The notes under the pieces: model-generated
Seen by the model: the letters and a program-made list of their open reading frames with translations, nothing else
Told to the model about the DNA's origin: nothing
Database searches by the model: none
Part shown: positions 40,587-49,086 of the stretch, piece by piece
Numbering within the stretch: the stretch's first letter is position 1
Layout: the number at the start of each line of letters is the position of its first letter
DNA from: Paraburkholderia ferrariae NBRC 106233
GTDB lineage: Bacteria; Pseudomonadota; Gammaproteobacteria; Burkholderiales; Burkholderiaceae
NCBI RefSeq assembly: GCF_000685035.1
Contig: NZ_BAYB01000046.1
Coordinates: 1-52,206, forward strand
Direction: 5' to 3'
DNA length: 52,206 nt
Position numbers and translations under genes: made by a program

Positions 40587-42209
40587 ATGGGCGAATCTTC
40601 TACACGGCAGACGACGGGCGCGGGCAGTGCCGTGCCGCGTCTTGCGCTCTCGGGCATCACGAAGCAGTATCCCGCCGTGCGCGCGAACGACGACGTCACG
40701 CTGACGGTCTTGCCCGGCGAGATCCACGCCTTGCTCGGCGAGAACGGCGCGGGCAAGAGCACCCTCATGAAGATCGTGTACGGCGCGGTGCGGCCCGACG
40801 CCGGCGAGATCCGCTGGGAGGGGCAGCGCGTGGAGATCGCGAGCCCGGCGGCCGCGCGCAAGCTCGGCATCGGCATGGTGTTCCAGCACTTCTCCCTCTT
40901 CGAAACGCTGACCGTGGGCGAGAACATCGCGCTCTCGCTCGACGAGCCGTTCGATCTCAAGACGCTCGCGAGGCGCATCCGCGAAGTGTCCGCGCAGTAC
41001 GGTCTCGACGTCGATCCCCAGCGCCACGTGCATAGCCTCACGGTGGGCGAGCGCCAGCGCGTGGAGATCGTGCGCTGCCTCTTGCAGAACCCGCGCCTGC
41101 TCATCATGGACGAGCCCACCTCGGTGCTCACGCCGCAGGCCGTGCGCAAGCTTTTCGGCACGCTGCGCCGGTTGGCGGCCGAAGGCTGCAGCATTCTCTA
41201 TATCAGCCACAAGCTCGACGAAATCCAGGAACTCTGCGACACGGCCACGGTGCTGCGCGGCGGCAGGGTGACGGGCAACGTGATTCCGCGCGACGAGACG
41301 CACGCTTCGCTCGCGCGCCTGATGGTGGGCCACGAACTGCCCGACTACACCCGCCGCACCCATGCGCCGGGCGACGTGCTGCTCGAAGCGAAGCATCTCT
41401 CGATGCCGAGCGACGATCCGTTCGGCACCTCGCTTTCCGACGTGTCGTTCGCCGTGCATGCGGGCGAGATCCTCGGCATTGCGGGGGTATCGGGCAACGG
41501 CCAGGCCGAATTGCTCGCGGCGCTCTCCGGCGAGGCGCTGCTGACGCGCCATGGCGCGGCCGCCGACGCCGTGACGATCTGCGGCAAGGCTGCCGGGCGC
41601 CTGTCTGCCGGCGCGCGGCGCAAGCTGGGTTTCGCGTTCGTGCCCGAGGAGCGCCTCGGGCGCGGTGCGGTGCCGGCCATGTCGCTCTCGGAGAATGCGC
41701 TGCTGACCGCGTATCGCGAGGGCATGGTGCGCTCGGGGTGGCTCAGGACGGGCGCGATGCGCGCCTTCGCCGAGCGCTGCATCGGCGCCTTCGACGTGCG
41801 CTGCGGCGGCCCCGATGCGCTGGCGCAAAGCCTGTCGGGCGGGAACCTGCAGAAGTTCATCGTCGGACGCGAGATCCTGCAGGCGCCCAAGGTGCTCGTG
41901 GTCGCGCAGCCCACGTGGGGCGTCGATGTCGGCGCGGCGGCGTTCATCCGGCAGCAACTGCTCGACCTGTCGGCGCGCGGCGTGGCGATTCTCGTGATCT
42001 CCGAGGAACTCGAAGAGCTCTTCGACATCTGCGACCGCATCGCGGTGCTCGCGGGCGGGCGGCTCTCGCCCGCGCGCCTCACCGGCGAGACCAACGCCGA
42101 GGAGATCGGTCGCTGGATGGCGGGCCTCTTCGGCGAGCGCGCGGGGCAGGCCGGCGACGGCGCGCCGCCCGCGGAGCCGGCGGCGCCCGGTCCCGCGGCC
42201 CACGTGTGA
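40587..42209 (+). CDS. Nucleoside/purine ABC transporter, double ATP-binding protein
   Basis: This ATPase (540 aa) has two nucleotide-binding domains in one chain, as usual for BMP-type (YufO/NupO) importers. Domain 1 has Walker A GENGAGKST, signature LTVGERQRVEI and Walker B LLIMDEPTSV. Domain 2 has a degenerate Walker A (GVSGNGQAEL), signature LSGGNLQKF and the degenerate Walker B LVVAQPTWGVDVG, so only the first domain probably hydrolyses ATP well. It is the first gene of a four-gene transport operon with two permeases and a binding protein. The ribosome site is not strong. Confidence 0.92.
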   Translation: MGESSTRQTTGAGSAVPRLALSGITKQYPAVRANDDVTLTVLPGEIHALLGENGAGKSTLMKIVYGAVRPDAGEIRWEGQRVEIASPAAARKLGIGMVFQHFSLFETLTVGENIALSLDEPFDLKTLARRIREVSAQYGLDVDPQRHVHSLTVGERQRVEIVRCLLQNPRLLIMDEPTSVLTPQAVRKLFGTLRRLAAEGCSILYISHKLDEIQELCDTATVLRGGRVTGNVIPRDETHASLARLMVGHELPDYTRRTHAPGDVLLEAKHLSMPSDDPFGTSLSDVSFAVHAGEILGIAGVSGNGQAELLAALSGEALLTRHGAAADAVTICGKAAGRLSAGARRKLGFAFVPEERLGRGAVPAMSLSENALLTAYREGMVRSGWLRTGAMRAFAERCIGAFDVRCGGPDALAQSLSGGNLQKFIVGREILQAPKVLVVAQPTWGVDVGAAAFIRQQLLDLSARGVAILVISEELEELFDICDRIAVLAGGRLSPARLTGETNAEEIGRWMAGLFGERAGQAGDGAPPAEPAAPGPAAHV

Positions 42210-42306
42210 AGCACGACAGGCGCGGCGGCGCAACAGACCCGACGCACGGCAGGCCGCAACGAACCGGCAGCACCGAACAACGATACCCGCACCGACCGCT
42301 ATCACC

Positions 42307-43413
42307 ATGATCTTTCCGTATCGACTCGAAGCCCGCACGGCGCCGTCCCGCACGGTGCGCATCGCCGTGCCGCTGATCGCCGCGCTCCTCACGCTCGCGA
42401 TCGGCTTCCTGATCTTCGGCCTCGTCGGGCGCGACCCCGTGCAGGCCATGTACGCGTTCTTCGTCGAGCCGCTTTCGAGCGTCAACGGCTGGTCGGAGCT
42501 GCTGCTCAAGGCCTCGCCGCTGTGCCTGATCGCGCTGGGCCTTGCGGCCGGCTACCGCGCGAACGTCTGGAACATCGGCGCGGAAGGGCAGATGGTGCTG
42601 GGCGGCATTGCGGCGAGCGGCGTGGCGATCTACTTCGACCAGTCCACGGGCTGGTGGATCCTGTTCCTGATGATGCTCGCGGGCGTGCTGGGCGGCATGG
42701 CCTGGGCCGCGATTCCGGCGTGGCTCAAGAGCCGCTTCAACACCAACGAAATTCTCACGAGCCTGATGCTCACCTACGTCGCCACGCAGTTGCTGATCTG
42801 GCTCGTGAGCGGCCCGTGGCGCGACCCGAACGGCATGAACTTTCCGCTCTCCGAAATGTTCGGCGGCGACGCGCTCTATCCGACCTTCGGCGGCGACTGG
42901 CACATTCACTGGCTGCGCGGCACGCGCCTGAACGCGTCGATTTTTCTCACGATCGCGGCCGTTCCGCTCGTCTGGCTCTTCATGCGCCGCAGCTTCGCGG
43001 GCTACCGCATGAGCGTGGGCGGGCTCGCGCCGCTCGCCGCGCGCTATGCGGGCTTTTCGGAGAAGAAGACGATCTGGATCTCGCTGCTGCTCTCGGGCGG
43101 CCTCGCGGGTCTCGCGGGCATGGGCGAGATCGCCGGCCCCATCGGCCAGCTCCAGGCCACGTGGTCGCCGGGCTACGGCTTCACGGCGATCATCGTCGTG
43201 TTCGTGGGGCGGCTGCATCCGTTCGGGATCGTGCTCGCAAGCCTCCTGATGGCGCTTCTGTACCTGGGCGGCGAAGCGGTGCAGACCTCGCTGCAACTGC
43301 CGCAGGCCTTGTCGGGCGTGTTCCAGGGCCTGCTGCTGTTCTGCCTGCTGGGCGCCGACCTCTTCGTGAATTACCGCGTGCGCCGCCGCCATGGCGTTGC
43401 GGCGGGCCACTGA
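42307..43413 (+). CDS. Nucleoside/purine ABC transporter permease 1
   Basis: This inner-membrane permease (368 aa) of the YufP/NupP type has about nine hydrophobic segments. The family stretches LCLIALGLAAGYRANVWNIGAEGQMVLGGI and LKSRFNTNEILTSLMLTYVA are clear, followed by LSGGLAGLAGMGEIAGPIGQ. The C-terminal VNYRVRRR is cytoplasmic. The gene is 97 bases after the ATPase gene, and the second permease follows 23 bases later; together they form a heterodimeric channel. Confidence 0.92.
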   Translation: MIFPYRLEARTAPSRTVRIAVPLIAALLTLAIGFLIFGLVGRDPVQAMYAFFVEPLSSVNGWSELLLKASPLCLIALGLAAGYRANVWNIGAEGQMVLGGIAASGVAIYFDQSTGWWILFLMMLAGVLGGMAWAAIPAWLKSRFNTNEILTSLMLTYVATQLLIWLVSGPWRDPNGMNFPLSEMFGGDALYPTFGGDWHIHWLRGTRLNASIFLTIAAVPLVWLFMRRSFAGYRMSVGGLAPLAARYAGFSEKKTIWISLLLSGGLAGLAGMGEIAGPIGQLQATWSPGYGFTAIIVVFVGRLHPFGIVLASLLMALLYLGGEAVQTSLQLPQALSGVFQGLLLFCLLGADLFVNYRVRRRHGVAAGH

Positions 43414-43436
43414 CTTCTGATTCAGGCATAACGGAC

Positions 43437-44366
43437 ATGGATATCCAGCAAGCCGGTTCGCTCGCCTCGAGCGCCGTTACCGCCGCCATCCCGCTCATGT
43501 TCGCGGGCGTGGGGGAACTCGTCACCGAGAAGTCGGGCGTGCTCAATCTCGGCGTGGAAGGAATGATGCTGATGGGCGCCGTCACCGGCTACGCGGCGAC
43601 GACCCTCACGGGCAGTCCGTGGCTCGGCCTCGTCGCGGGGATCGCGGCCGGCATGGCGATGGCGCTGCTGTTCGGCTTCCTCACGCTCACCCTGCTCGCC
43701 AACCAGGTCGCCACCGGCCTTTCGCTCACGATCTTCGGCGTGGGGCTCTCCGCGTACGTGGGCAAGCCGTATACCTCGGCTGCCACCTCGGCCACCATCG
43801 CGGCCTGGCCGATCCCGGGGCTCTCGCAATTGCCCGTGCTCGGGCCGGCGCTCTTCAACAACACGCCCGTCGATTACCTCGCCTTCGTGATGTTCGCCGT
43901 GGTCGGCTGGTTTCTTTACCGCACGCGCGCCGGGCTCGTGCTGCGCTCGGTGGGCGAGTCGCCGCAGGTGGCGCACTCGGTGGGGTTTCCGGTGATCGGC
44001 GTGCGCTACGGCGCGACGCTCTTCGGCGGCGCGATGTCGGGGCTGGCCGGCGCTTACTACTCGATCGTGCAACTGCATCTCTGGCAGGAGCAGATCACGG
44101 CCGGGCGCGGCTGGATCGCGCTTGCGCTCGTGGTGTTCGCGACGTGGCGGCCCGGGCGGCTCCTGATCGGCGCGCTGCTGTTCGGCGCGGTCACGGGCCT
44201 GCAGTTCTACGCGCAGGCCGTGGGCGTGCCGGTACCGACGCAGTTCCTCGCCATGCTGCCGTATGTCGCCACGGTGGTTGTGCTCGTGCTGATCTCGCGC
44301 AACCCGAACACGATCCGCCTGAACGCGCCGGCCTCGCTCGGCAAGCCGTTCCTGGGAGCCGCGTAG
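43437..44366 (+). CDS. Nucleoside/purine ABC transporter permease 2
   Basis: This is the second permease (309 aa, YufQ/NupQ type). The motif FAGVGELVTEKSGVLNLGVEGMMLMGAVTGY mirrors the first permease's NVWNIGAEGQ region, as expected for paired subunits. GRGWIALALVVFATWRPGRLL is the coupling-helix region. The start is the ATG at 43437, giving MDIQQAGSLASS; the long upstream frame is antisense-like shadow of permease 1. Confidence 0.92.
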   Translation: MDIQQAGSLASSAVTAAIPLMFAGVGELVTEKSGVLNLGVEGMMLMGAVTGYAATTLTGSPWLGLVAGIAAGMAMALLFGFLTLTLLANQVATGLSLTIFGVGLSAYVGKPYTSAATSATIAAWPIPGLSQLPVLGPALFNNTPVDYLAFVMFAVVGWFLYRTRAGLVLRSVGESPQVAHSVGFPVIGVRYGATLFGGAMSGLAGAYYSIVQLHLWQEQITAGRGWIALALVVFATWRPGRLLIGALLFGAVTGLQFYAQAVGVPVPTQFLAMLPYVATVVVLVLISRNPNTIRLNAPASLGKPFLGAA

Positions 44367-44478
44367 AAACCCGACCGACCAGGGCGGCGCTGCGGGGACA
44401 CCGCCGAACCGCCCGAACGCTGAAGCGCTGTTGAAGAACCAGAATCGCACCATTCCCAATCACGACAGGAGATCCACG

Positions 44479-45564
44479 ATGCAAAAAACCATCCTGACCG
44501 CCTTCGCCGTTGCCGCCGCGTGCGCCACGGCTGCGCTCGCCGCGCCGGCCCAGGCCGCCGACGTGCCGGGTGTCGCGTTCGTCTATCTCGGCAACCCGGG
44601 CGACGCCGGCTGGACCTACGCGCACGATCAGGGCTCCAAGATGGCCGAGGCGAAGTTCGGCGACAAGATCAAGATCACGCGCATCGAGAACGTGCCCGAA
44701 TCGGCCGACTCCGAACGCGTGTTCCGCGATCTGGCGAGCAAGGGCAACAAGATCATCTTCGGTTCCAGCTTCGGCTACCAGGACTTCGAACTGAAGGTCG
44801 CGAAGGACTTCCCGGATACGGTGTTCCTGCACGCAACGGGCTACAAGAAGGCGCCGAACTTCGGCACCTATGACGTGCGCATGTACCAGGGCGCGTATCT
44901 CGCGGGGGTCGCGGCGGGCTATGCGACGAAGACCAACACGCTCGGCTTCGTGGCTTCGGTGCCGATCCCCGAGGTGGTGCGCAACATCAACGCGTACACG
45001 CTCGGCGCGCGCTCGGTGAATCCGAAGGTCCACACGAAGGTCATCTGGATCAATAGCTGGTTCGATCCGGGCAAGGAAAAGCAGGCGGCCGAAACGCTGA
45101 TCGGGCAGGGCGCCGACGTGCTGCTGCAGAACACCGACTCGAGCGCGACGCTCGCGACGGCCGAAGAGAAGCACGTGCACGCGTTCGGCTGGGATTCGAA
45201 CATGCAGAAGTTCGGCCCGCATGCGCATCTGGGCTCGGTCGAGGCGAACTGGGGCGTGTACTACATTGCCGCGATCCAGCAGGTGCTGGACGGCAAGTGG
45301 AAGAACGATCCGGTGTGGTGGGGCATCCCGCAGAAGGCCGTCGATCTGGGCGACGTGAACACGTCCGAGCTGCCCGCCGACGCGGTGAAGGCCGTCTCCG
45401 CGAAGCGCGAGGCCATCGCGAGCGGCAAGTGGGATGTCTTCACGGGCCCGATCAAGGATCAGACGGGCGCCGTGAAGGTGCCGGCCGGCAAGACGCTGAC
45501 CGATCCGGAACTGCAGCGCCTGAACTGGTACGTGGAAGGCGTGGACGGCTCGCTGCCGAAGTAA
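44479..45564 (+). CDS. BMP-family substrate-binding protein for the nucleoside/purine transporter
   Basis: This is a periplasmic binding protein (361 aa) of the basic membrane protein (Med/PnrA) family. The signal peptide ends near APAQAA (about residue 27), with no lipobox Cys, so it is soluble. The mature part opens DVPGVAFVYLGNPGDAGWTYAHDQG, and GTYDVRMYQGAYLAGVAAGYATKT is the family core. Members bind nucleosides or purines. The start is the ATG at 44479 with AGGAGA upstream; an in-frame ATG at 44431 lies before it. It is the last gene of the operon, ahead of hairpins that look like the terminator. Confidence 0.92.
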   Translation: MQKTILTAFAVAAACATAALAAPAQAADVPGVAFVYLGNPGDAGWTYAHDQGSKMAEAKFGDKIKITRIENVPESADSERVFRDLASKGNKIIFGSSFGYQDFELKVAKDFPDTVFLHATGYKKAPNFGTYDVRMYQGAYLAGVAAGYATKTNTLGFVASVPIPEVVRNINAYTLGARSVNPKVHTKVIWINSWFDPGKEKQAAETLIGQGADVLLQNTDSSATLATAEEKHVHAFGWDSNMQKFGPHAHLGSVEANWGVYYIAAIQQVLDGKWKNDPVWWGIPQKAVDLGDVNTSELPADAVKAVSAKREAIASGKWDVFTGPIKDQTGAVKVPAGKTLTDPELQRLNWYVEGVDGSLPK

Positions 45565-45580
45565 GCACGCGAGCGCTCAC

Positions 45581-45657
45581 GCGCGCCGCCGGCCTTGAAG
45601 GCGGCGCGCAGCCAGCGGCCGCGCGGAAGCCTTCGGGCCCGCGCGGCCGTTTGCGTT
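45581..45657 (+). terminator. Tandem hairpins ending the purine ABC operon
   Basis: A 10-bp hairpin (45581-45590 with 45600-45609) is followed by an 11-bp perfect hairpin (CGGCCGCGCGG 45616-45626 with 45639-45649). TTTGCGTTT follows the second. Two GC-rich stems in a row with a short interrupted T-stretch make a likely terminator. Confidence 0.75.
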
Positions 45658-45717
45658 TCGCGGCTTCGGTAGCGGCAGGTCGAGGACGGCAGAACCGTCC
45701 TGCGCGCGAGCGTCCGC

Positions 45718-45927
45718 TTACTCGTCGATGCGCAGACCCACCTTGATCGTCACCTGCCAGCGCGTGATCTGGTCGTCCTCGATCAGGCCGCGCGTTTCGG
45801 TCACTTCGAACCAGTGCAGGTGCCGCAGCGTTTTCGAGGCGCGCGCGATGGCGCCGCGGATGGCGTCGTCGCTCGATATCGTGGACGATCCGGTGAGTTC
45901 GATCTGCTTGTACACGTGGTCGCTCAT
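45718..45927 (-). CDS. Dodecin (flavin-binding storage protein)
   Basis: This 69-aa protein assembles as a dodecamer that stores and shields flavins. Family signs are MSDHVYKQIELTGSSTISSDDAIRGAIARASKTLRHLHWFEV, with the flavin-stacking Trp in LHWFEV, and the closing QVTIKVGLRIDE. The frame is open well upstream, but the ATG at 45927 has AGGAGA before it and gives the standard length. It is convergent with the BMP operon and divergent from the dehydrogenase gene. Confidence 0.93.
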   Translation of the reverse strand: MSDHVYKQIELTGSSTISSDDAIRGAIARASKTLRHLHWFEVTETRGLIEDDQITRWQVTIKVGLRIDE

Positions 45928-46126
45928 GACAGCGTCTCCTCTCGATGGGCGTGCGGGGATTCGGCGGATTAGCGGGGCCTTAATATCTGCATCAGTCGAG
46001 TATAGGCAATCGCGGGCCGGTATCATGGCGCTCCCTGCCGCCTGTGCGGCGGCGCCAGGACAGCCGCAGGACAACCGCGCCGCACGAGGCGCATCAGTCA
46101 GCGCTAGCGCGCTATGGAGACGACGA

Positions 46127-47038
46127 ATGACACCAGGCCAGGAGTTGGGATTTTGCGGACCGGGGCTGATGGGCGGCCCGATGATCCGCCATCTGCTGCA
46201 CGCCGGCCACGCGGTGCGCGTGTGGAACCGCACGCGCGCGAAGGCCGAGGCGCTGGTCGCCGACGGCGCGCAGGTCGCGGCTACGCCGCGCGAACTGGCG
46301 CAGGGCGCCGACATCGTGCTGCTGTGCGTGGCCGACGCGGCGGTGGTGGAGTCCGTGGTGTTCGGCGAGGAGGGACTGCTCGGCGCGCCGGCCACCCCAG
46401 CCGCCCGGCCGCCGCGCGTGCGCTGCATCGTCGATCATTCGAGCATTCCGCCCGACGCCACGCGCGCGCTGGCCGAAATGGCGGCGGCGTACGGCGTCGG
46501 CTGGGTCGATGCACCGGTGTCGGGCGGCGTGGGCGGCGCGCAGGCGGGCACGCTCGCGATCATGGCGGGCGGCGCCGACACGGACGTGGCCGCCGTCACG
46601 CCGATCCTCTCGGCCTACGCCGCGCGCGTCACGCACATGGGCGCCGTGGGCGCGGGCCAGACCACGAAGCTGTGCAATCAGGCGATCGTCACGGCGACGG
46701 TCGCCGCCATCGCCGAGGCGGTGAGTCTCGCGCGCCGCAGCGGCATCGACGCCGCGAAGCTGCCCGAGGCACTGGCCGGCGGCTGGGCCGATTCGGTCCT
46801 GCTGCGCACTTTCGTGCCCCGCATGACGCAGGACGGACTGGCACCCATCGGTGCGCTCAAGACCTTCCAGAAAGACGTCGATACGGTCGCGGCCGCGGCG
46901 CAGCAGACCGGCACGCCCATGCCGGTCTCGGGCGCCGTGCAGCAGCTTTTGCGGCTCGGCGCGGCAATGGGGCTCGCGCAGGCCGATCTTTCGGGGTTCA
47001 TCGACGTATTGCAGACGGCACGAGCCGGCCAGTCTTAG
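46127..47038 (+). CDS. 3-hydroxyisobutyrate dehydrogenase-family NAD(P)-dependent reductase
   Basis: This is a beta-hydroxyacid dehydrogenase (303 aa). The N-terminal cofactor motif is GFCGPGLMGGPM (8-19). DAPVSGGVGGAQAGTLAIMAGG is the substrate region, and GAGQTTKLCNQ carries the catalytic Lys. Members act on 3-hydroxyisobutyrate, tartronate semialdehyde or related compounds. Tartronate semialdehyde reduction would fit glyoxylate use after the ureide route nearby, but it is separated from those genes, and the specificity-determining context is not decisive. Confidence 0.85.
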   Translation: MTPGQELGFCGPGLMGGPMIRHLLHAGHAVRVWNRTRAKAEALVADGAQVAATPRELAQGADIVLLCVADAAVVESVVFGEEGLLGAPATPAARPPRVRCIVDHSSIPPDATRALAEMAAAYGVGWVDAPVSGGVGGAQAGTLAIMAGGADTDVAAVTPILSAYAARVTHMGAVGAGQTTKLCNQAIVTATVAAIAEAVSLARRSGIDAAKLPEALAGGWADSVLLRTFVPRMTQDGLAPIGALKTFQKDVDTVAAAAQQTGTPMPVSGAVQQLLRLGAAMGLAQADLSGFIDVLQTARAGQS

Positions 47039-47239
47039 CGCCTCGGAACCTTAGCGCCCCGGCGCCGGAGTCCGGGCGCGCCGGGCTGGATCGCCTCGGC
47101 CCGGAGCCTGCCGAAACCCCGCGATCCGTCCCCAGTCGCCCCCGCCGGCCCGCTCCGCCATCGTCTGGCGCTCGCCCGCGAACTGACATAACCTGATAAA
47201 ATTACAGGTTTTTCTCCGATCCATTTTCCGGGACGCGCT

Positions 47240-48832
47240 GTGCTCTCTACCGCCAACATCACCATGCAATTCGGGCCGAAGCCCTTGTTCGAGAACATCT
47301 CGGTCAAATTCGGCGAAGGCAACCGCTATGGCCTGATCGGCGCGAACGGTTGCGGCAAGTCCACCTTCATGAAGATCCTGGGCGGCGACCTCGAACAGTC
47401 GTCGGGCAACGTGATCCTCGAACCGAACGTGCGTCTGGGCAAGCTGCGCCAGGACCAGTTCGCCTATGAAGACGTGCGCGTGCTCGACGTGGTCATGATG
47501 GGCCACACGGAAATGTGGGCCGCGATGACCGAGCGCGACGCGATCTACGCGAACCCCGAGGCCACCGACGACGACTACATGAAGGCCGCCGACCTCGAAA
47601 CGAAGTTCGCGGAATACGACGGCTACACGGCCGAGGCGCGCGCGGGCGAACTGCTGCTCGGCATCGGCATCGGCACCGAATTCCATCAGGGGCCGATGAG
47701 CGCCGTGGCGCCGGGCTGGAAGCTGCGCGTGCTGCTCGCGCAGGCGCTGTTCTCGAAGCCCGACGTCCTGCTGCTCGACGAACCGACCAACAACCTCGAC
47801 ATCAACTCGATCCGCTGGCTCGAAGATATTCTGAACGAGTACAACTCGACGATGATTATCATCTCCCACGATCGGCACTTCCTGAACCAGGTCTGCACGC
47901 ACATGGCGGACATGGATTACGGCACGCTGAAGGTCTACCCGGGCAACTACGACGACTACATGCTCGCTTCGGCGCAGGCGCGCGAGCGCCAGGCCGCCGC
48001 GAACGCCAAGGCGAAGGAGCGCGTGGCCGACCTGCAGGACTTCGTGCGCCGCTTCTCGGCGAACAAGTCGAAGGCGCGCCAGGCCACCAGCCGCCTGAAG
48101 ATGATCGACAAGATCAAGATCGAGGAATTCAAGCCCTCGTCGCGCCAGAACCCGTTCATCCGCTTCGAGTTCGAGAAGAGGCTGCACAACATCGTCGTGG
48201 TCGCGGAAGAGATCACGAAGACGTACGAACGTCGCATCTTCAACAAGTTCAGCATCAGCGTGCAGCCGGGCGAGCGTATCGCGATCATCGGCGAGAACGG
48301 CGCGGGCAAGACCACGCTGCTGCGCTCGCTGCTCGGCAACCTGGCCGTCGACAACGGCTCGGTGAAGTGGGCCGAGAACGCGAACATCGGCTACATGCCG
48401 CAGGACACGTACGAAGAGTTCCCGGCCGACGTCACGCTGATGGACTGGATCGACCAGTACCGCCAGGAAGGCGACGACGAGCAGTCGGTGCGCGGCACGC
48501 TGGGCCGTCTGCTCTTCAATGCCGACGACATCCGCAAGTCGGTGAAGGTGCTCTCCGGCGGCGAGAAGGGCCGCATGATCTGGGGCAAGCTGATGCTGGG
48601 CCGCCACAACGTGCTGCTGATGGACGAGCCGACCAACCACATGGACATGGAGTCGATCGAGTCGCTGCAGATCGCGCTGGAGAAGTTCGAAGGCACGCTC
48701 ATTTTCGTTTCGCACGACCGCGAATTCGTGAACGGTCTCGCGAACCGCATCATCGAAGTGAAGACCGACGGGACGATCAACGATTACAGCGGCAATTACG
48801 AGGACTTCCTCGCGAGCCAGGGGCTGCATTGA
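47240..48832 (+). CDS. ybiT: ABC-F family ATPase YbiT
   Basis: This soluble protein of 530 aa has two ATPase domains joined by a linker, acting at the ribosome rather than in membranes. Domain 1 has Walker A GANGCGKST (34-42) and LLLDEPTNNLD. Domain 2 has GENGAGKTT, LSGGEKGRM and LLMDEPTNHMD. The opening MLSTANITMQFGPKPLFENI and FSANKSKARQATSR in the linker match E. coli YbiT closely from memory. The start is GTG at 47240. It is a single-gene transcript with a terminator after it. Confidence 0.92.
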   Translation: MLSTANITMQFGPKPLFENISVKFGEGNRYGLIGANGCGKSTFMKILGGDLEQSSGNVILEPNVRLGKLRQDQFAYEDVRVLDVVMMGHTEMWAAMTERDAIYANPEATDDDYMKAADLETKFAEYDGYTAEARAGELLLGIGIGTEFHQGPMSAVAPGWKLRVLLAQALFSKPDVLLLDEPTNNLDINSIRWLEDILNEYNSTMIIISHDRHFLNQVCTHMADMDYGTLKVYPGNYDDYMLASAQARERQAAANAKAKERVADLQDFVRRFSANKSKARQATSRLKMIDKIKIEEFKPSSRQNPFIRFEFEKRLHNIVVVAEEITKTYERRIFNKFSISVQPGERIAIIGENGAGKTTLLRSLLGNLAVDNGSVKWAENANIGYMPQDTYEEFPADVTLMDWIDQYRQEGDDEQSVRGTLGRLLFNADDIRKSVKVLSGGEKGRMIWGKLMLGRHNVLLMDEPTNHMDMESIESLQIALEKFEGTLIFVSHDREFVNGLANRIIEVKTDGTINDYSGNYEDFLASQGLH

Positions 48833-48864
48833 GCCGCTGATTCGGGCGGACCGATGTAAAGAGG

Positions 48865-48896
48865 CGGGCGGCGCGAGAGCGTCGCCCGTTTTGTTT
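48865..48896 (+). terminator. Intrinsic terminator of ybiT
   Basis: CGGGCGGCGC (48865-48874) pairs with GCGTCGCCCG (48879-48888), with one G-T pair and a GAGA tetraloop, followed by TTTTGTTT. Confidence 0.9.
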
Positions 48897-49086
48897 GGCG
48901 GCCTCGCCTGGTCGGGGTACTGCATGCGTTTGGGCATGACTATAAGGCACAGCCCGTTCGCCCCATGCCAGCCGCCCTTACGTTTGCGTCAACCACGCTA
49001 GAATGCAGCATCCCGACAGCGCCGCGCGCTGAGGCACAAAACACGAGGCCCGGCACGACGCCTGGCATGAGACCGGAGGAACACGC

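Noticed and set aside
39471..42509. 1012-codon minus-strand open frame
   Set aside because: It is antisense to the ABC ATPase gene and runs out of frame across the LysR gene. Its sequence is arginine/alanine/histidine-rich without domains, and such shadows are expected in GC-rich DNA.
42522..44366. 614-codon plus frame that could be read as a fused permease
   Set aside because: Its first half is an off-frame shadow of permease 1; only the part from 43437 is real. This is not a fusion gene.
47051..48937. 628-codon minus-strand open frame
   Set aside because: It is exactly antisense to ybiT, with composition typical of a shadow frame.
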